Positions 21,301 to 32,521 of a DNA stretch of 64,000 bases are shown one piece after another. Origin of the DNA: Oxytricha trifallax (lineage: Eukaryota; Ciliophora; Spirotrichea; Sporadotrichida; Oxytrichidae); assembly GCA_000711775.1 (NCBI GenBank), contig ARYC01004815.1:1-64000 (forward strand), written 5' to 3'. Below the pieces are notes generated by a model. The model saw only the letters and a list, made by a program, of their open reading frames with translations. It was not told where the DNA came from and did no database searches. Position numbers and translations under genes: made by a program. How positions within the stretch are numbered: the first letter of the stretch is position 1; every line of letters begins with the position of its first letter.

Positions 21301-21556
21301 CTTCTCTTAGTGGTTGGATAAAATGAAGCTGTCGATTGTTTTCTACTGTAACAGAAAATTTGTTCAAGTTTTTGTAGCTATTGTAATTAATCACTTGAGC
21401 ATTTAGGTCTTTTTGTATTTGCCTCGCTTATGTTTGTTTTGAATATTCAAAGTAGTCCCGGATTAATTTCTGCGATTTCTGATCTGTATTTTCTTCACTT
21501 TTCATGTATGTTGGAAGTTTTCTCCTAGTTGTATTTCCTTGTGGCTTTTCTTCCAT
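18315..21556 (-). pseudogene. LINE A endonuclease-reverse transcriptase, one frameshift
   Basis: Single protein of about 1080 residues in ciliate code, from ATG 21556 to TGA 18315. In order: basic N-terminal region (PLREAEGWVKRNERFAESQR); apurinic-type endonuclease (RLIVMGDFNFHIKELG near 20790, GNQLDQIFSNV near 20680); reverse transcriptase with RPIVVNSHLSKIVEKV near 19800, YLFIDLQKAYDSVWKD near 19600 and the catalytic LLAFADDILI near 19330; then a C-terminal domain with YGMSHYCNAHKTF near 18610. The frame changes once between about 20170 and 20640, which inactivates this copy unless it is a sequence error. Confidence 0.85.
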
Positions 21557-21616
21557 CTTGTTGCTGCCGCTAATTCCCTCTCTTTTTTTTATTTAATTAA
21601 TGTTTTAAATTAATAA

Positions 21617-23266
21617 AAAACTATTTACAAAAGAATAAAGTCAAGAGAAATATCCAGCATCTCTTACAGGTAAATAATAAAAAGTTATCAAAGAAAAAGA
21701 TTATTTTGAAATATAAAAACTTGATATAAAATAAGTTCAACATGAAACAGAAGATGGTAATATTATGACTGATGAGATTGAAACTGAAGAAATTAAAAAA
21801 AGTAACTATTGAAGAATGTATAGAAATGAGTTTGGACATTAGAAAGTATTGTGATTTTCCTTAATATAACGTAGATAGTTTAATGATGATGAGAATGAAA
21901 AAGAGTTGGGTTATGTTCTGCTTTCTCAGATCCTGTAACAAAGAAATTAATTTTAAAAGCAAATAGAGGAGGCAGAGTTATGCTAAAAAAGAACCTTTAA
22001 AACTAAATAATTGGATTAGATATTATAATTAAATCATGCTATTAGAATCGATTAATTAGTTGGAAAAAAGTTACATAAAGATACCGTATAATTAATTGGA
22101 TAAGACTTTCTAGTTCCTTTCGATGCTACTTCGTTATATCCATCAGCCATGGCATTAGAACATAGTAAATATCCTAATATTAGAATTGCCTATGAATAAA
22201 ACCCAGAAGAATCTAAAATTGATTAAGAACATTAATATTTTGCTGAAGTTGATATTTCAGTTCCAAGAGAATTTAGAATATGTACCTTTCCCTAAAAAAT
22301 ATGTTAGAGATTGTGAAGTTGTAATTAAATTCTAAACAGGAAATATATCTAAAGTTGTGTTTTGTGATGTTGATTTATAAGAAGCATTAAGATTTGGTTG
22401 TGAGGTTAAATTCGAACATAAAGTACTAGCTTTTAGAGATTCGTTTATAGCATCATTTAGAGACTTTGTTTTAGAATTCTTTGGTGAAAGGGCAAAAGTT
22501 AAAGATACAGATAGTATTTTGGGAGATCTATATAAATTACTCATGAATTCTGCTTATGGTAAATTAGGATAAAAGATTATTGAAACAAGTACAAGAGTAA
22601 CAGCTTTAAAATAATTTAATGAAGAGCATTATTTTGGAAATGTAAACTGTATTATTAAGTTATGTTCACAAAGAAAGAATACAGAGAATAAAAACTATCA
22701 CCAAATCATTTAGCTTGTTATGTATTTGCATATTATAAATAAATTATGAATAACTTTGTAATAAAGATGAATGCTCACTTAGAAGATTTAATTTACTTTA
22801 TGGATACTGATTCTATGTATATTCTTAACGACACCTTTAAATAACATTTGAGCAAAATTAAAGACGGTCTTGGTGATGGAAACAATGATTATGGTAAAGA
22901 AAAGTTAATCATATATGCTGAATTTATGGCGCTTAAATAAAAAGTTTGTTACGCGTATGATAATAGATATTAAAAGATAGTAAAGTTAGTTACATATAAA
23001 GGAACTGATAAAGATTAATTTGAAAATATTGATGAAGACATGATATATAAGACTTACAATGAAGCTTAAACAATATGAGTAAAGATAAGAAATATGAAAT
23101 TTATGTTGATGATTATTAATGGTAAAGAGATATAGAATAAGGAGTTTTGATTCCTATTAATAAGATAGAAAAACAAGATAAAGTATATCAAAATGAAAAA
23201 GAAAAAATTAAAGATTAAAATAAATTCTTGAAGAAAATATCTGTAGAAAATATCTAGATAAAATGA
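21617..23266 (+). pseudogene. Viral DNA polymerase B, polymerase domain
   Basis: Continuation of the PolB gene after the LINE. Motif A is FDATSLYPSAMALEH near 22113, motif B LYKLLMNSAYGKLGQK near 22530, motif C LIYFMDTDSMYIL near 22790 with both catalytic Asp, and a KxY-like site in LKQKVCYAYDN near 22940. All polymerase active-site residues are kept, so the domain decayed little. C-terminal tail ends at TGA 23264-23266 after one frameshift near 23070. Together with the N-terminal part this is a protein of roughly 1000 residues, the size expected for Maverick-type protein-primed polymerases. Confidence 0.8.
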
Positions 23267-23454
23267 AATTAGTAGGTAATTACTATAAATATTAGAATGT
23301 AAGAAAGTTCTGAATAATTTTATTAATAGTTTATTTTTATTATAAATTTATCCGCGTATAAAAGAATGATAAATTATCCGAATTGACAAAACAATAATTA
23401 TACAATCTATTGTAATAAATGGCATAATAGATTAGTTAATTAATTTAATATGTG

Positions 23455-23784
23455 ATGAAGAAATATAATTCCGGGACAATACCAAATAGGAGAATGAATA
23501 AAGAACAATTAATTTAATATTATTCAATATTTTTAGCATCTATATAAGAAATAGATATGAAAAACTATGTGGAAAAGTAAGAATTAAAATAAATCATAAA
23601 AAAAGAGGAATTTAAATGTTTTATTTATGTGAATAAAGGCAATGAAGGTATTTCAAGATGTATTGATAGCCGACATAAGATATGTCTAAAATGTGTTTAA
23701 TAATAAGATTTAAAAATATTGACTTGTGAATCTGATATTGAATGGCTTAAAGATAAAATATGTCCTTTATGTCGATAATGCTGA
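23455..23784 (+). CDS. RING-like zinc-binding protein
   Basis: A 109-residue ciliate-code frame. After a helical N-terminus (MKKYNSGTIPNRRMNKEQLI) it has FKCFIYVNKGNEGISRC, then DSRHKICLKCVQQ and KICPLCRQC, the spacing of a C3HC4 RING finger with the second Cys replaced (C-F-I-Y). RING proteins act as ubiquitin ligases, and large DNA viruses often carry them. The same frame continues after the TGA for about 90 residues (DYDLLKDYNKYKYKWFKF), so the stop may be recent or an error. Lies just after PolB on the same strand. Confidence 0.5.
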
Positions 23785-24067
23785 TTTGATTAAATAGATA
23801 GTTTTGTTTGGAATGGTGATAGAAAGAATATCAATAAAAAGCATTTATAAGATATTATTACTAACTTAGATTATGATTTATTAAAAGACTATAATAAATA
23901 TAAATATAAATGGTTTAAATTCAGTTAAGTCGGTAAATCTATATTTGTGGAGACTGATAGATATTAAAAGGAATAAGCGATAAAAAAAGATATATATAAC
24001 GAGAATATACTTAAATAATATTTGATTGAATCATTTTTAAAAATCATCATTATTTAACGGGTTAGTC

Positions 24068-24409
24068 TCATATATATTCTGTATTAACAGTTAATTCTGT
24101 TTTTTTATGTTTAACTGGTATTCTTTTTGTAGTTTTTTTATGTTTTAATTTTATATCTTTATAATCAAGTCCTTCTGGTTTAATTAATTCAACTACTGCT
24201 TTAATATCTTTTTCTTTATCTAAAACCATGGTTATATAATCATCTTCCTCTTAATCAGGGTTATATTAACGAAAGCGGACAAATTCTTTTACTACATGAC
24301 ATTATTTACCATTAAATTTCAGTTTGAATTTATGTTTAATTTGCCATTCAGTTTATTATTCGATGGGGATTGAGATTGGAAATAAAATGCTTTAAAACTT
24401 ATATTTCAT
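24068..24409 (-). CDS. Small basic viral protein, unknown
   Basis: Intact 113-residue ciliate-code frame with about ten TAA/TAG Gln codons, ATG 24407-24409 and TGA 24068-24070. It has a beta-type N-terminal half (KYKFQSILFPISIPIEQQTE) with two segments HKFKLKFNGKQCHVVKEFVR, then an acidic patch (QEEDDYITMVLDKEKDIK) and a Lys-rich tail (LKHKKTTKRIPVKHKK). I do not recognise it. It is directly downstream of the ATPase on the same strand. Confidence 0.5.
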
Positions 24410-24492
24410 TTATAAAAAAGATGATTCTTTGAGATAATTAGTAATTACATCATTTAAATTAATTGATTATATTTTGTAGTTTGTTCTTTATT

Positions 24493-25522
24493 TCAAATTT
24501 TAATTAATTGATTTTCTATTAGTCTTCCAAAGCGCATAGTTATTTTAAAAACAAAGATTATTATTTCAGATCGTTAATTTAAATGATTATTTCTTAGCAG
24601 CTCAATTATAATTATTTAATTTTGAGTTTATCCTATGCTTTTTTGTTCCTCAATATTTAATTTTTGCTGAGTTTATCGACGATTTTCTCTTAATAATGGT
24701 TTTATTGATAATTATTCATATTTCTCTTTTAATATGGAGATAACTTTTTCTAATTCTAATTATTAACTCGCCATTTATTTTACTAGTGTATGGCTAGGTT
24801 TTATATCTAAAAATATGGGTTTAACTCCTATTTAAAACATGCCTTTTCCAAAAAGAGTATTAACGTTTATATGTAGAAAACCATGTCCTTTTTCATTATT
24901 ATTAGCAATTAAATACATATATCTAACAATATGGAATCCTTCTTTTTTAGTATCATTAATAATTTGGCCTGAATATTATTTTGCGATGTTATCTTGATCA
25001 GTTCTATTGAAATAATCTGAAATTTATTGACGAAAAACAGCGTTCAAACTGCTCTATACAAGTATTTTCTGAATTCCATAATGTCTGCCGACCGTAAGAA
25101 CATCGAATATAAATGGTGAGGGATTTTTGATTATTTGTCCAGATAATTAATCATCTAGGACTAATAAATAATTATTGAAAGGTAATCCTTTATCAGCTAA
25201 TTATTTGTTCAAATGATAAGTATCCCATATCCAGGCTATATTAATTTTTTCGGATGTATTACTTTTCGCATAATTCTTTATTTTTAGGAATTGGTTTTGG
25301 CGGCTATTTTTGTTTATATTCTTTTTCACAATTAACTATCCATTTTAGTTAAGGTTTATCTGATTTGACTGTTTTACTAAAAATAACAATATGAAAAATG
25401 ACTTTAAGTCCTTATTTAACTAGATCTAGTAAAATCTCATAGAAAACCAACCAAGACTTACTACCACCAGATAGACAAAATACTAAAGCTTTATAACACC
25501 ATAATTATTTATTTTCTTGCAT
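24493..25522 (-). CDS. A32-like (FtsK/HerA) DNA-packaging ATPase, one frameshift
   Basis: Begins MQENKQLWCYKALVFCLSGG; the P-loop SGGSKSW is a variant Walker A (GxxxSK[ST]). Walker B is NNYLLVLDDQLSG near 25170, followed by the A32 signature FDVLTVGRHYGIQKILVQ near 25100, where a Gln/Arg-finger-like region follows (SSLNAVFRQQISDYFNRT). The C-terminal 100 residues are coiled coil. One frameshift lies near 25230. In Mavericks, virophages and giant viruses this enzyme pumps DNA into the capsid. It is divergent from the next gene, with starts 21 bp apart. Confidence 0.75.
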
Positions 25523-25542
25523 TTTATTTATATCGCTTAAAA

Positions 25543-26317
25543 ATGAGTATCAAATTTATTTATGAAGTAACCTCTTAATTAGCACCTTTATTAATGGGTA
25601 GCGCATTGGCATCTAAACTTGGTAATACTGAATAATCAATACCAAATGATTAATAATTATTAGATACGTTGATGACTGGCGAGTTATTAAGAACCATTAG
25701 TTACCGATTAAAACTCTCCTAATGATAATCCTGCTAGAAGGAATCCTATTAGCGGTGGTTAATATGAATAACCAAATCCTCCTGAATAATATCATTAAGA
25801 ATAAGTAAATGTGGTTAATCCTAGAAGAATTAGAATTGAACCAGATGACCCCGATAATCCCAATGATCCAAATTTAATCGACAACTTATTAAACAGATTA
25901 TCAAGAATAGATTAGAAAATATTAAAAGCAAGAGTAGATGCTTTAAATGCTTTATTAAATAGAAAAATTGTTGAAAAAAAATCAAGTAAAGATGAAAAAG
26001 AGCCTAGACTAGAATTTATACCATTAACAGATCAAGAAATAGAAGAATTAAAATAACATCAGGAAGAAACAGAATAACCTAAAGATTAATGTAGAAAATT
26101 AAGTTATACTACTAGCAAAGGTGAAAAGGAAAGCATTATAGTATGTGATGACGATTATTATAATTTGTAAACCCTATCAGAAAAAATGAATATTTATTTT
26201 ATTATTACTAAATGGAACACTTAATAGTCTCAACTTATCTAGAGAAGGTAACGGGAACAGATACTAAATTTGAATATAATTTTTACACTCCAATAGCTAT
26301 AAAAGAAAGAACATTGA
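25543..26317 (+). CDS. Viral protein with hydrophobic N-terminus and Pro/Asn-rich middle, unknown
   Basis: Starts MSIKFIYEVTSQLAPLLMGS with a short hydrophobic stretch (LLMGSALASKL). After a frameshift near 25720 comes a Pro/Asn/Glu-rich section (NPPEQYHQEQVNVVNPRRIR) and a coiled coil (LLNRLSRIDQKILKARVDAL), then an acidic part. Possible membrane-anchored virion or scaffolding protein, judged only from composition and from lying beside the ATPase and capsid genes. Its 3' end overlaps the next gene by about 100 bp in another frame. Confidence 0.4.
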
Positions 26318-26933
26318 ATTAATTCGTAACAACTAATTTATACTCTAATTAAACGTCTGGAAAAGATTTTAGATTTTAGCTAGATGGGAATTATTAACCT
26401 TTTTAAATTAGTCATATAATATACCTATCATTAGAAACTTTCTTTACATATTTTAATTCTATTTGGGGTTCAACAATAACTTTATCATATTAAGATTTAT
26501 CATATGCGGATTATTTTATATCTATCACACCTTCTTAAAATTTCTGCCCGATCGGGGAAGGCTGGCTCTAACTGGGATTCTCAATGAATTAATTATAAAG
26601 TTAATATAATCAAATAAACTGGGATTTACCTTATCCTTATGATTTTAATTAAAGTAATTGTTATACGATTAAATTTGGTACTCCAATCGTTAATAGTTCA
26701 ATATAGGACGGATATGCATCCTTTGTAATTCCTAATACGTCCACTTTTAGAACTTTATTAGCATACATTTCTACAAATCTCAATGGATCTCAAAGGTTAG
26801 TATTGAATAAAGAAGTAAAAACAAACACGCTTTCCATAGATCAGAAAAAAATATAGCTCATGCGGTGTATTAATATAAAGACGATTTAACTGGAGTGCCT
26901 ATTATTATCGATTTAACTATTATATCACCATGA
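26212..26933 (+). CDS. Beta-rich viral protein, candidate penton/minor capsid
   Basis: About 240 residues in ciliate code (MEHLIVSTYLEKVTGTDTKF) with alternating short beta-type segments, many aromatics and few charges: FYTPIAIKERTLNQFV, FFTYFNSIWGSTITLSYQ, CPIGEGWLQLGFSMNQ, DGYASFVIPNTSTFRTLLAY. One frameshift near 26845 before the end at TGA 26931-26933 (VPIIIDLTIISP). Size and composition suit the single jelly-roll penton protein of polinton-like viruses, but no diagnostic motif was seen. Confidence 0.4.
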
Positions 26934-26934
26934 T

Positions 26935-28157
26935 TCATTAATTTTTCTTTTCAATAATAGAAATAAAAGCTCTTTTAAATTCAGCAAGACTACTATTTGA
27001 TCTTAAAACTAATTCTTTTTAGCTTTATTTCAAGAAATTTATAAATGGTTATAATTATTTTTTAGGCATACTACCAACCGCTCTATATTCTTTCGATAAG
27101 ATTTATAACGTTATTAATATTTATTGGCTTATAATTCGATAAATTTCTGTTTATTAAATTCTAATGATCTTATTTTTTTATTGCATTTATTCGGCAAACA
27201 TTTTTTAATTAATTCTAGCGCCTTCTTTACTTTTAATAGATAACTAAACCCATTTTTTATAAAATCTTATTTATCGGTTATATCATTTATTTCACAACTA
27301 AATTTTTTGATATCTTTTTTAAATTCTTCTTTTTCTACTTAATCTTGTATTTTCTCCTTTAATTTTTGATGAAATTTTCAAGCTAATCTGCCCTATAACA
27401 CATCTTTTAATCTGGTGACTACATGTTATCTAGTACCTTTATTTTTAGCTAATTCTACAACATTATCAATATGTTATTGTTATTATTCTTTATTAAATTT
27501 ATCTATTTCACTCTAAGATTTTTCAGTTACAACCGCTTCTTTAGATCTCATTTTAAACCCGAGTTTTTTCAGTTTTTCTTCAATTTCATTTTAATTTTTA
27601 AGATTGACTTTATTATTTTTAAAAAATATCACCAATACTAGCCTATAAATCTATTCTTTTTTTAATAAATTATGGGTGTGAAGAACTAAAAAATTTACCA
27701 TCTTCATCAACAAGATCGTATAATATATCTCCTTATTTATCATTTTTATCGATATTTTTTCTGGCTGATATAACACATGATTTCTTTAGTCCCGCGTCTA
27801 TTGAAGATAATTTATCTAAAACATTAATTTTGTGATGATTAGTAATATCATATAACATTTTAGAAAATTTACTTTAGTTTTATCTTATTATTTCAAGAAT
27901 ATACGGATCTTTTGAAATTTAATATATATTTTTCAATTTTGCTAAAGTATCGATTTTATTATAAATTTTAATCAAATCTTTTTCTAATCTTTCATTTAAA
28001 GGATTCTTATCATAAACTCTATTTATATCCAATATGTTTTAACTTTAAACAATGAGAAGTTATAATCGATCCACAATTCTTCAATTTTGGGGTTAATTTA
28101 AAACTCTTTAATTTAAAAGTCCGCCGAAGCTATTTACTTATTATCTTGATTTCATTA
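26935..28157 (-). CDS. Lys-rich coiled-coil viral protein, unknown, frameshifted
   Basis: About 390 residues over several frames: NPLNERLEKDLIKIYNKIDT, ISKDPYILEIIRQ, a more structured block DKQGDILYDLVDEDGKFFSS, then Lys/Gln-rich helices (EIEEKLKKLGFKMRSKEAVV; EKEEFKKDIKKFSCEINDIT) and a basic C-terminus ending at TGA 26935-26937. It faces the previous gene tail to tail with one base between the stop codons. A DNA-binding or core protein is plausible from charge. In-frame TGA occurs once (GRLA-stop-KFHQ). Confidence 0.4.
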
Positions 28158-28207
28158 AAAAAAATAATAAATTGTTTAATTATTGTTCATTATAGATATT
28201 AGGCTTT

Positions 28208-29685
28208 TCATTTATAAGAACCATTACTTAATTCAAGTGGTGATATTTTCTCTAAATAACCATAGAATGCCAGATTTGCTAGTAGAGCGGTATTTGCTAA
28301 AAATAGATCAGTTGATTAAATCTCGATAGGAGTGAAAACACCTGTATCTAAAATGACTTAAATTAAAATTGACCTTAATTATCATCCCCGACTAAAGAAA
28401 GAGGATATGGTGATAGATCATTGGCATAAAATGTTTATAATTATTTTAATATTCCATCAGGAGTATTTCCACCAGCATAGAATGATGAATCTCATAAATT
28501 ATTATGGCAATAAGAAGGCTACAACATATGTTAAACAGATATTTATCATGATGTAAATGTCATCACTTAACTACCTAATTATAAATTAACTTATTTAATG
28601 GGCAATGATGGTTGTAATACATTAACAGGCCTAACGAAATCAGGGCTTAAAATCTAGGCATGAGTTAACATATTAAAATTACCAGCAATATTACCATCAA
28701 CTCTCGGTCCAGCTGCGAAAATAAAACGAATTGATCTTTCACCTTTTGAAACTGATAAGTTAAAACTATTTGCCGAAGTTATTGGAGAAACTGATTATTA
28801 TGTCACAGTTCTACATTAAAACATTATTTTAGATCTTTTAACACCGTCAAGAGCTAATAAATACAATCTTTTAAATTATCTAACCAAAGATATATTATTC
28901 ATCTAATAGCTACCATTAATAGTGGCTCCTGTCAAATCAAAAACACATTTATATGCTGCTGCGGTTTGAACCAACATATTTTAATTTATTCGGTTTATGT
29001 AGAATATTGAGCACCTCCTTGTAGATTTTACAATACATTTGGGAATAACAAAAACAATGGAACAACACATAAATTATCCGCATAAAGGGTTGGTGGAACG
29101 CCTATTGCTGTACCACAATTTCCTCTGGTTTGAGAGAATCTAACTCAATTTATCTCATGGCTTGTACAAAAAGAGGGGCAAATCCACGTGTAGCAGCATC
29201 ATAACCAGAAGTTGTTGTCGCTGAATAAGCTGATATAAAGTTATCAAGTGAACTCAAATCCATTCCTAATCCGAATGCGTAAGGTTCAATAAATGATCTA
29301 TTTTAAAGTATCAAATGATATAAATGATATTGATCACAGCCAGCATTTGCATATGAGCTTTTCCCATCGATAATGATTAAGGATTAAATATAGTCAGAGC
29401 GTTCCAAATTGAATAAGGGGTTGCTGCTGTGCCTGTTAAAGTCAAATTAAAAGCAATAGCATAAGTAAAAATATCATGAATAGTATAATATTCTGGCATT
29501 TATATTGTTATGTTAGCGACTGGGCCTACGTTAGATTAGCCTCCTTAAGATATATGTGTAGTATCGTTAATAGTATCGAATTACATAAAACTTTGTCCAG
29601 ACATATACGTGTTATAACCTACTACCTCTAGTAAAGTCATGCCTGTCTGTTGTTCGTGTTCTTCAACACCTTGTAATTTTCTCAT
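28208..29685 (-). CDS. Candidate major capsid protein, frameshifted
   Basis: Roughly 490 residues, the size of polinton/virophage major capsid proteins, in ciliate code, from MRKLQGVEEHEQQTGMTLLE to TGA 28208-28210. Beta-rich with Asn/Gly/Thr loops: NVGPVANITIQMPEYYTIHD, YAFGLGMDLSSLDNFISAY, FKRLYLLALDGVKRSKIMF, SVSKGERSIRFIFAAGPRVD and YGYLEKISPLELSNGSYK. At least four frame changes. Assigned from size, beta composition and position next to ATPase and fibre genes; the double jelly-roll fold cannot be confirmed by eye. It is divergent from the fibre gene, 53 bp apart. Confidence 0.45.
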
Positions 29686-29738
29686 TTCTTTATTATGCGT
29701 CCATTTAAAAATAATAAAAATTATTAATGTTATAAATA

Positions 29739-32521
29739 ATGTCTTAAACTATATTGTTTCCGAATAGTAATACAATATCAGGTAAATCGCTCTTTTAATA
29801 AGCCTTTAATTCACTTTTAGAAGATTGTATTTTAACACCTATAAATATGAATGGATATACATTAGAAAACCCCAAAACTCAAATGATGCTGCTACACGAT
29901 AATATTTCGACGATGGGTATGTGCCTATTGGAGAATCTCCAGCTCTTAATATTACAAACAACGCAAAACCATTAACAGAAACTCTAAACCTTACAAGTAG
30001 AAACAAATAAGTTTATCTAAACGATGGTGATAATAATGTAAAATCAGCTATTAATTGTGGAACTATGTAGTCTAGTATTAACACTACTGCCTAATAATCA
30101 TAAACAAATATTACAAATGAACAATAAGCCAAAACTACAGCATATGTAACATTATTAAACCATATTAACGAAGAAGTTGATTCTAGAACAAACGCGATTT
30201 AATCGGTGTATAACTCATTAAACACTGAAACTGCTAATTGAATTACTGCGGAAGATTTATTAACAACCATTTTAAATCAGGAAATAGCGGATAGATCAAG
30301 TGCCATAAGTTAGACTATTTCAACTTGTAACAACTATACTGACAATAAAGCAGTTACAACACTTTAATCATCAAAAACGTATGTAGATAATAAGAGACTG
30401 GATCAATTTTAAAAACCAACTAGTAATATAGACATGAAATATATTTCACTCATAAAAATTGCTTATCCTGCTAATTTCGATTCAGCAACTTCAGCAAGTT
30501 ATGAAGCTTCTGCGATAGTTCAAAACGCTTAAGAATAATAAGTCTATATACTGATGATTAAGACCAATCTATCCTCGCACAGGCTAATACATATGCAGAT
30601 AATTATATTCCTACGATTTTTTAAACAAAAATATACAATTCTACTAAGAAAGCAAAAATTTAATGTGTTGGTTATTATTAGATATCTTTTAAAGCAAATA
30701 ATATCGATAATCTTCTTAAGGTATCATAAACAACAGGATAAACTACAACACCAGCTTTAATCAGTACCTTTGATAAATTACAAATTCAAAGTGATCTGAG
30801 TACATTTTCGTTGTATGGAGGAGCTAAAACATTCTTAAAACACCCCAGCATTAAATTCACATTAGGTTTCAATTAGTGGCCGAAATTATACTTCGAAAAA
30901 TGTATAAGCTAATTTAAATATTGGATGGGTACTGCTGTTCTGAATTTAAGCGGATGGCACGCAGATATTGGGTTAGGATAATAAAATTTTGCTTCTGTAT
31001 CTGCGGACTCAAGTTTGTTATTAAGTGGAGGTTAACCTTATCCTCTTGGTGATCCTACTATCATATATGTTATAGTTCTGCAAAAGCAACAAGTTTAGGA
31101 GTAAATACAATCCCCTTATAATTTACAACAAAAATAGGTTATCAAAATACTACAACAGTTGATTAAGCAAATTAATTTACCAGTAAAGAGTATGCCGATA
31201 ATTAAGATAGTTTGCGTATGGGTGTTAATACTACTCTCAATGCTATTTCTACAGGATAACCCAGACGATGGAAATGAGTCATTAAACTCAAAAAAGATAG
31301 TTAATTTGTCAGATCCTACATTGGTTAAAGATGCGTCTACGAAAGATTATACAGACACTTACACTTAGGTAGCCACAAAAATAAGCAAGACTCAAGGAGA
31401 TGCGAGATACATAATTTATAATAGGAAATAGATAAATTTTAATTAATTATTATTCGTTAAAAAGAAAACCTTCTAAGATGAAAACGGAACCATGTTGTAT
31501 TCACAATAATTTTGTATGTTGCATTTATGATTTCTATAATTTTATTTAATACTCTTCCAACTATACTATGAGTCAGAGATGATGATAGACAGAGACTTCA
31601 ACAAGGAACAGAAAGGAACTGGTTAGGGAAGTTTATCCATGCAGACGGAGACATTTACGAGGGATACTTGAGAATAAAAAACATAACTGTTCCAGAGCTT
31701 CAATTTTCAATAATATTAAAAAGTATTCGCATTGTTATCAATCTTATTGCTAATATCATCTATTTTTCTCATTATTTTCCATAATTATCAAAATACAGTT
31801 CCATTGAATTCTATTACCGCTCCAACCGCATTTGTATCAATGGCCAATTAAAAATATCATAAATATTGCCCTCCCAACGAGCAATTTAGACGCAGTAAAT
31901 AAATAATACGCAGATAGTTTAATTAGTAATGGTTCGAGGTTTACTGTTAGATCAATAATAGCCTGGTATAGCTCAAATATTCCAGATGGTTGGTTATTAT
32001 GTAATGGTTAATCTTTCTCGAACGCTACTTATCCTGATTTGTTTGCTTTACTAGGAGCTGCCACAGTACCAGATTTAAGAGGTTATTTCTTAAAAGGTTT
32101 AGAATCTAGTGGCAGTTCATTAGTCGAAACTGAGACAAATCGATAATTAAAAGGGTTATAAGCAGACGCATTTAGATCGCTTAATCATTAATGTGGTTTG
32201 ACTGACGCAGTGGCAAGTGGTACTTATGGGTTATTACGTCGAAGTCTAGGAGGATCTAATAAGGTTTTAGGCACAGACGTATGCGTAGGTGAGCCAGATG
32301 TAGTTTTACCGCCATAATATATCCCAAATGAAGGTAGATTAGAAACTAGACCCAAAAATATTGCGGTCAATTATTTGATAAGAGCCTTGATAAGTGAGAA
32401 TTCGTTTATTAGTAGTATATATCCGTCTTAAGGCAATTTAAATATGGTAAACACTTATTAAAGTAAAAAATTTAATCGAATCTTCTTTGGCTTAGGATAC
32501 AGCTACTAAAAATTATGTTGA
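29739..32521 (+). CDS. Long fibre protein with phage-type tail-collar domain
   Basis: About 900 residues, frameshifted in places. N-terminus MSQTILFPNSNTISGKSLFQ, then NDAATRQYFDDGYVPIGESP, followed by a long fibre shaft of Thr/Asn/Gln-rich helices with repeated 'xxTKxYxD' units (TTLQSSKTYVDNKR, VKDASTKDYTDTYTQVATK). The C-terminal 190 residues (31870-32400) are a tail-collar domain: SIIAWYSSNIPDGWLLCNGQ, YPDLFALLGAATVPDLRGYF, a central QADAFRSLNHQ and the closing ETRPKNIAVNYLIRA, the order and wording of phage T4-type collar/fibre tips. Phage fibres of this type bind receptors. The shaft is disrupted at 31500-31760, where a MORN-like fragment interrupts. One in-frame TGA lies near 30240. Confidence 0.75.
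31577..31710 (+). other. MORN-repeat-like fragment within the fibre gene
   Basis: A frame with GTERNWLGKFIHADGDIYEGYLR-type sequence (key part GKFIHADGDIYEGY) matches one MORN repeat and is richer in GC than its surroundings. Flanking viral frames are lost between about 31500 and 31760. It may be a scrap of a host gene inserted in the element, or chance similarity. Confidence 0.4.

Larger units (their letters stand above)
17830..21600 (-). mobile_element. LINE (non-LTR retrotransposon) A, nested in PolB
   Basis: Minus-strand LINE with an endonuclease-reverse transcriptase gene (18315-21556) and a small basic downstream gene (17881-18165). A 23-bp leader (CTCTC, eight T, ATTTAATTAA on the plus strand) sits before each gene, at 21578-21600 and 18205-18227, with no mismatch. 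It lies inside the viral polymerase gene, so it inserted after the virus did. It is diverged from LINE B at 56-60 kb but has the same plan. Confidence 0.8.

Noticed and set aside
21045..21394. Several overlapping 70-80 codon frames on both strands
   Set aside because: They are shadows or partial frames of the LINE A N-terminal region read in the standard code.
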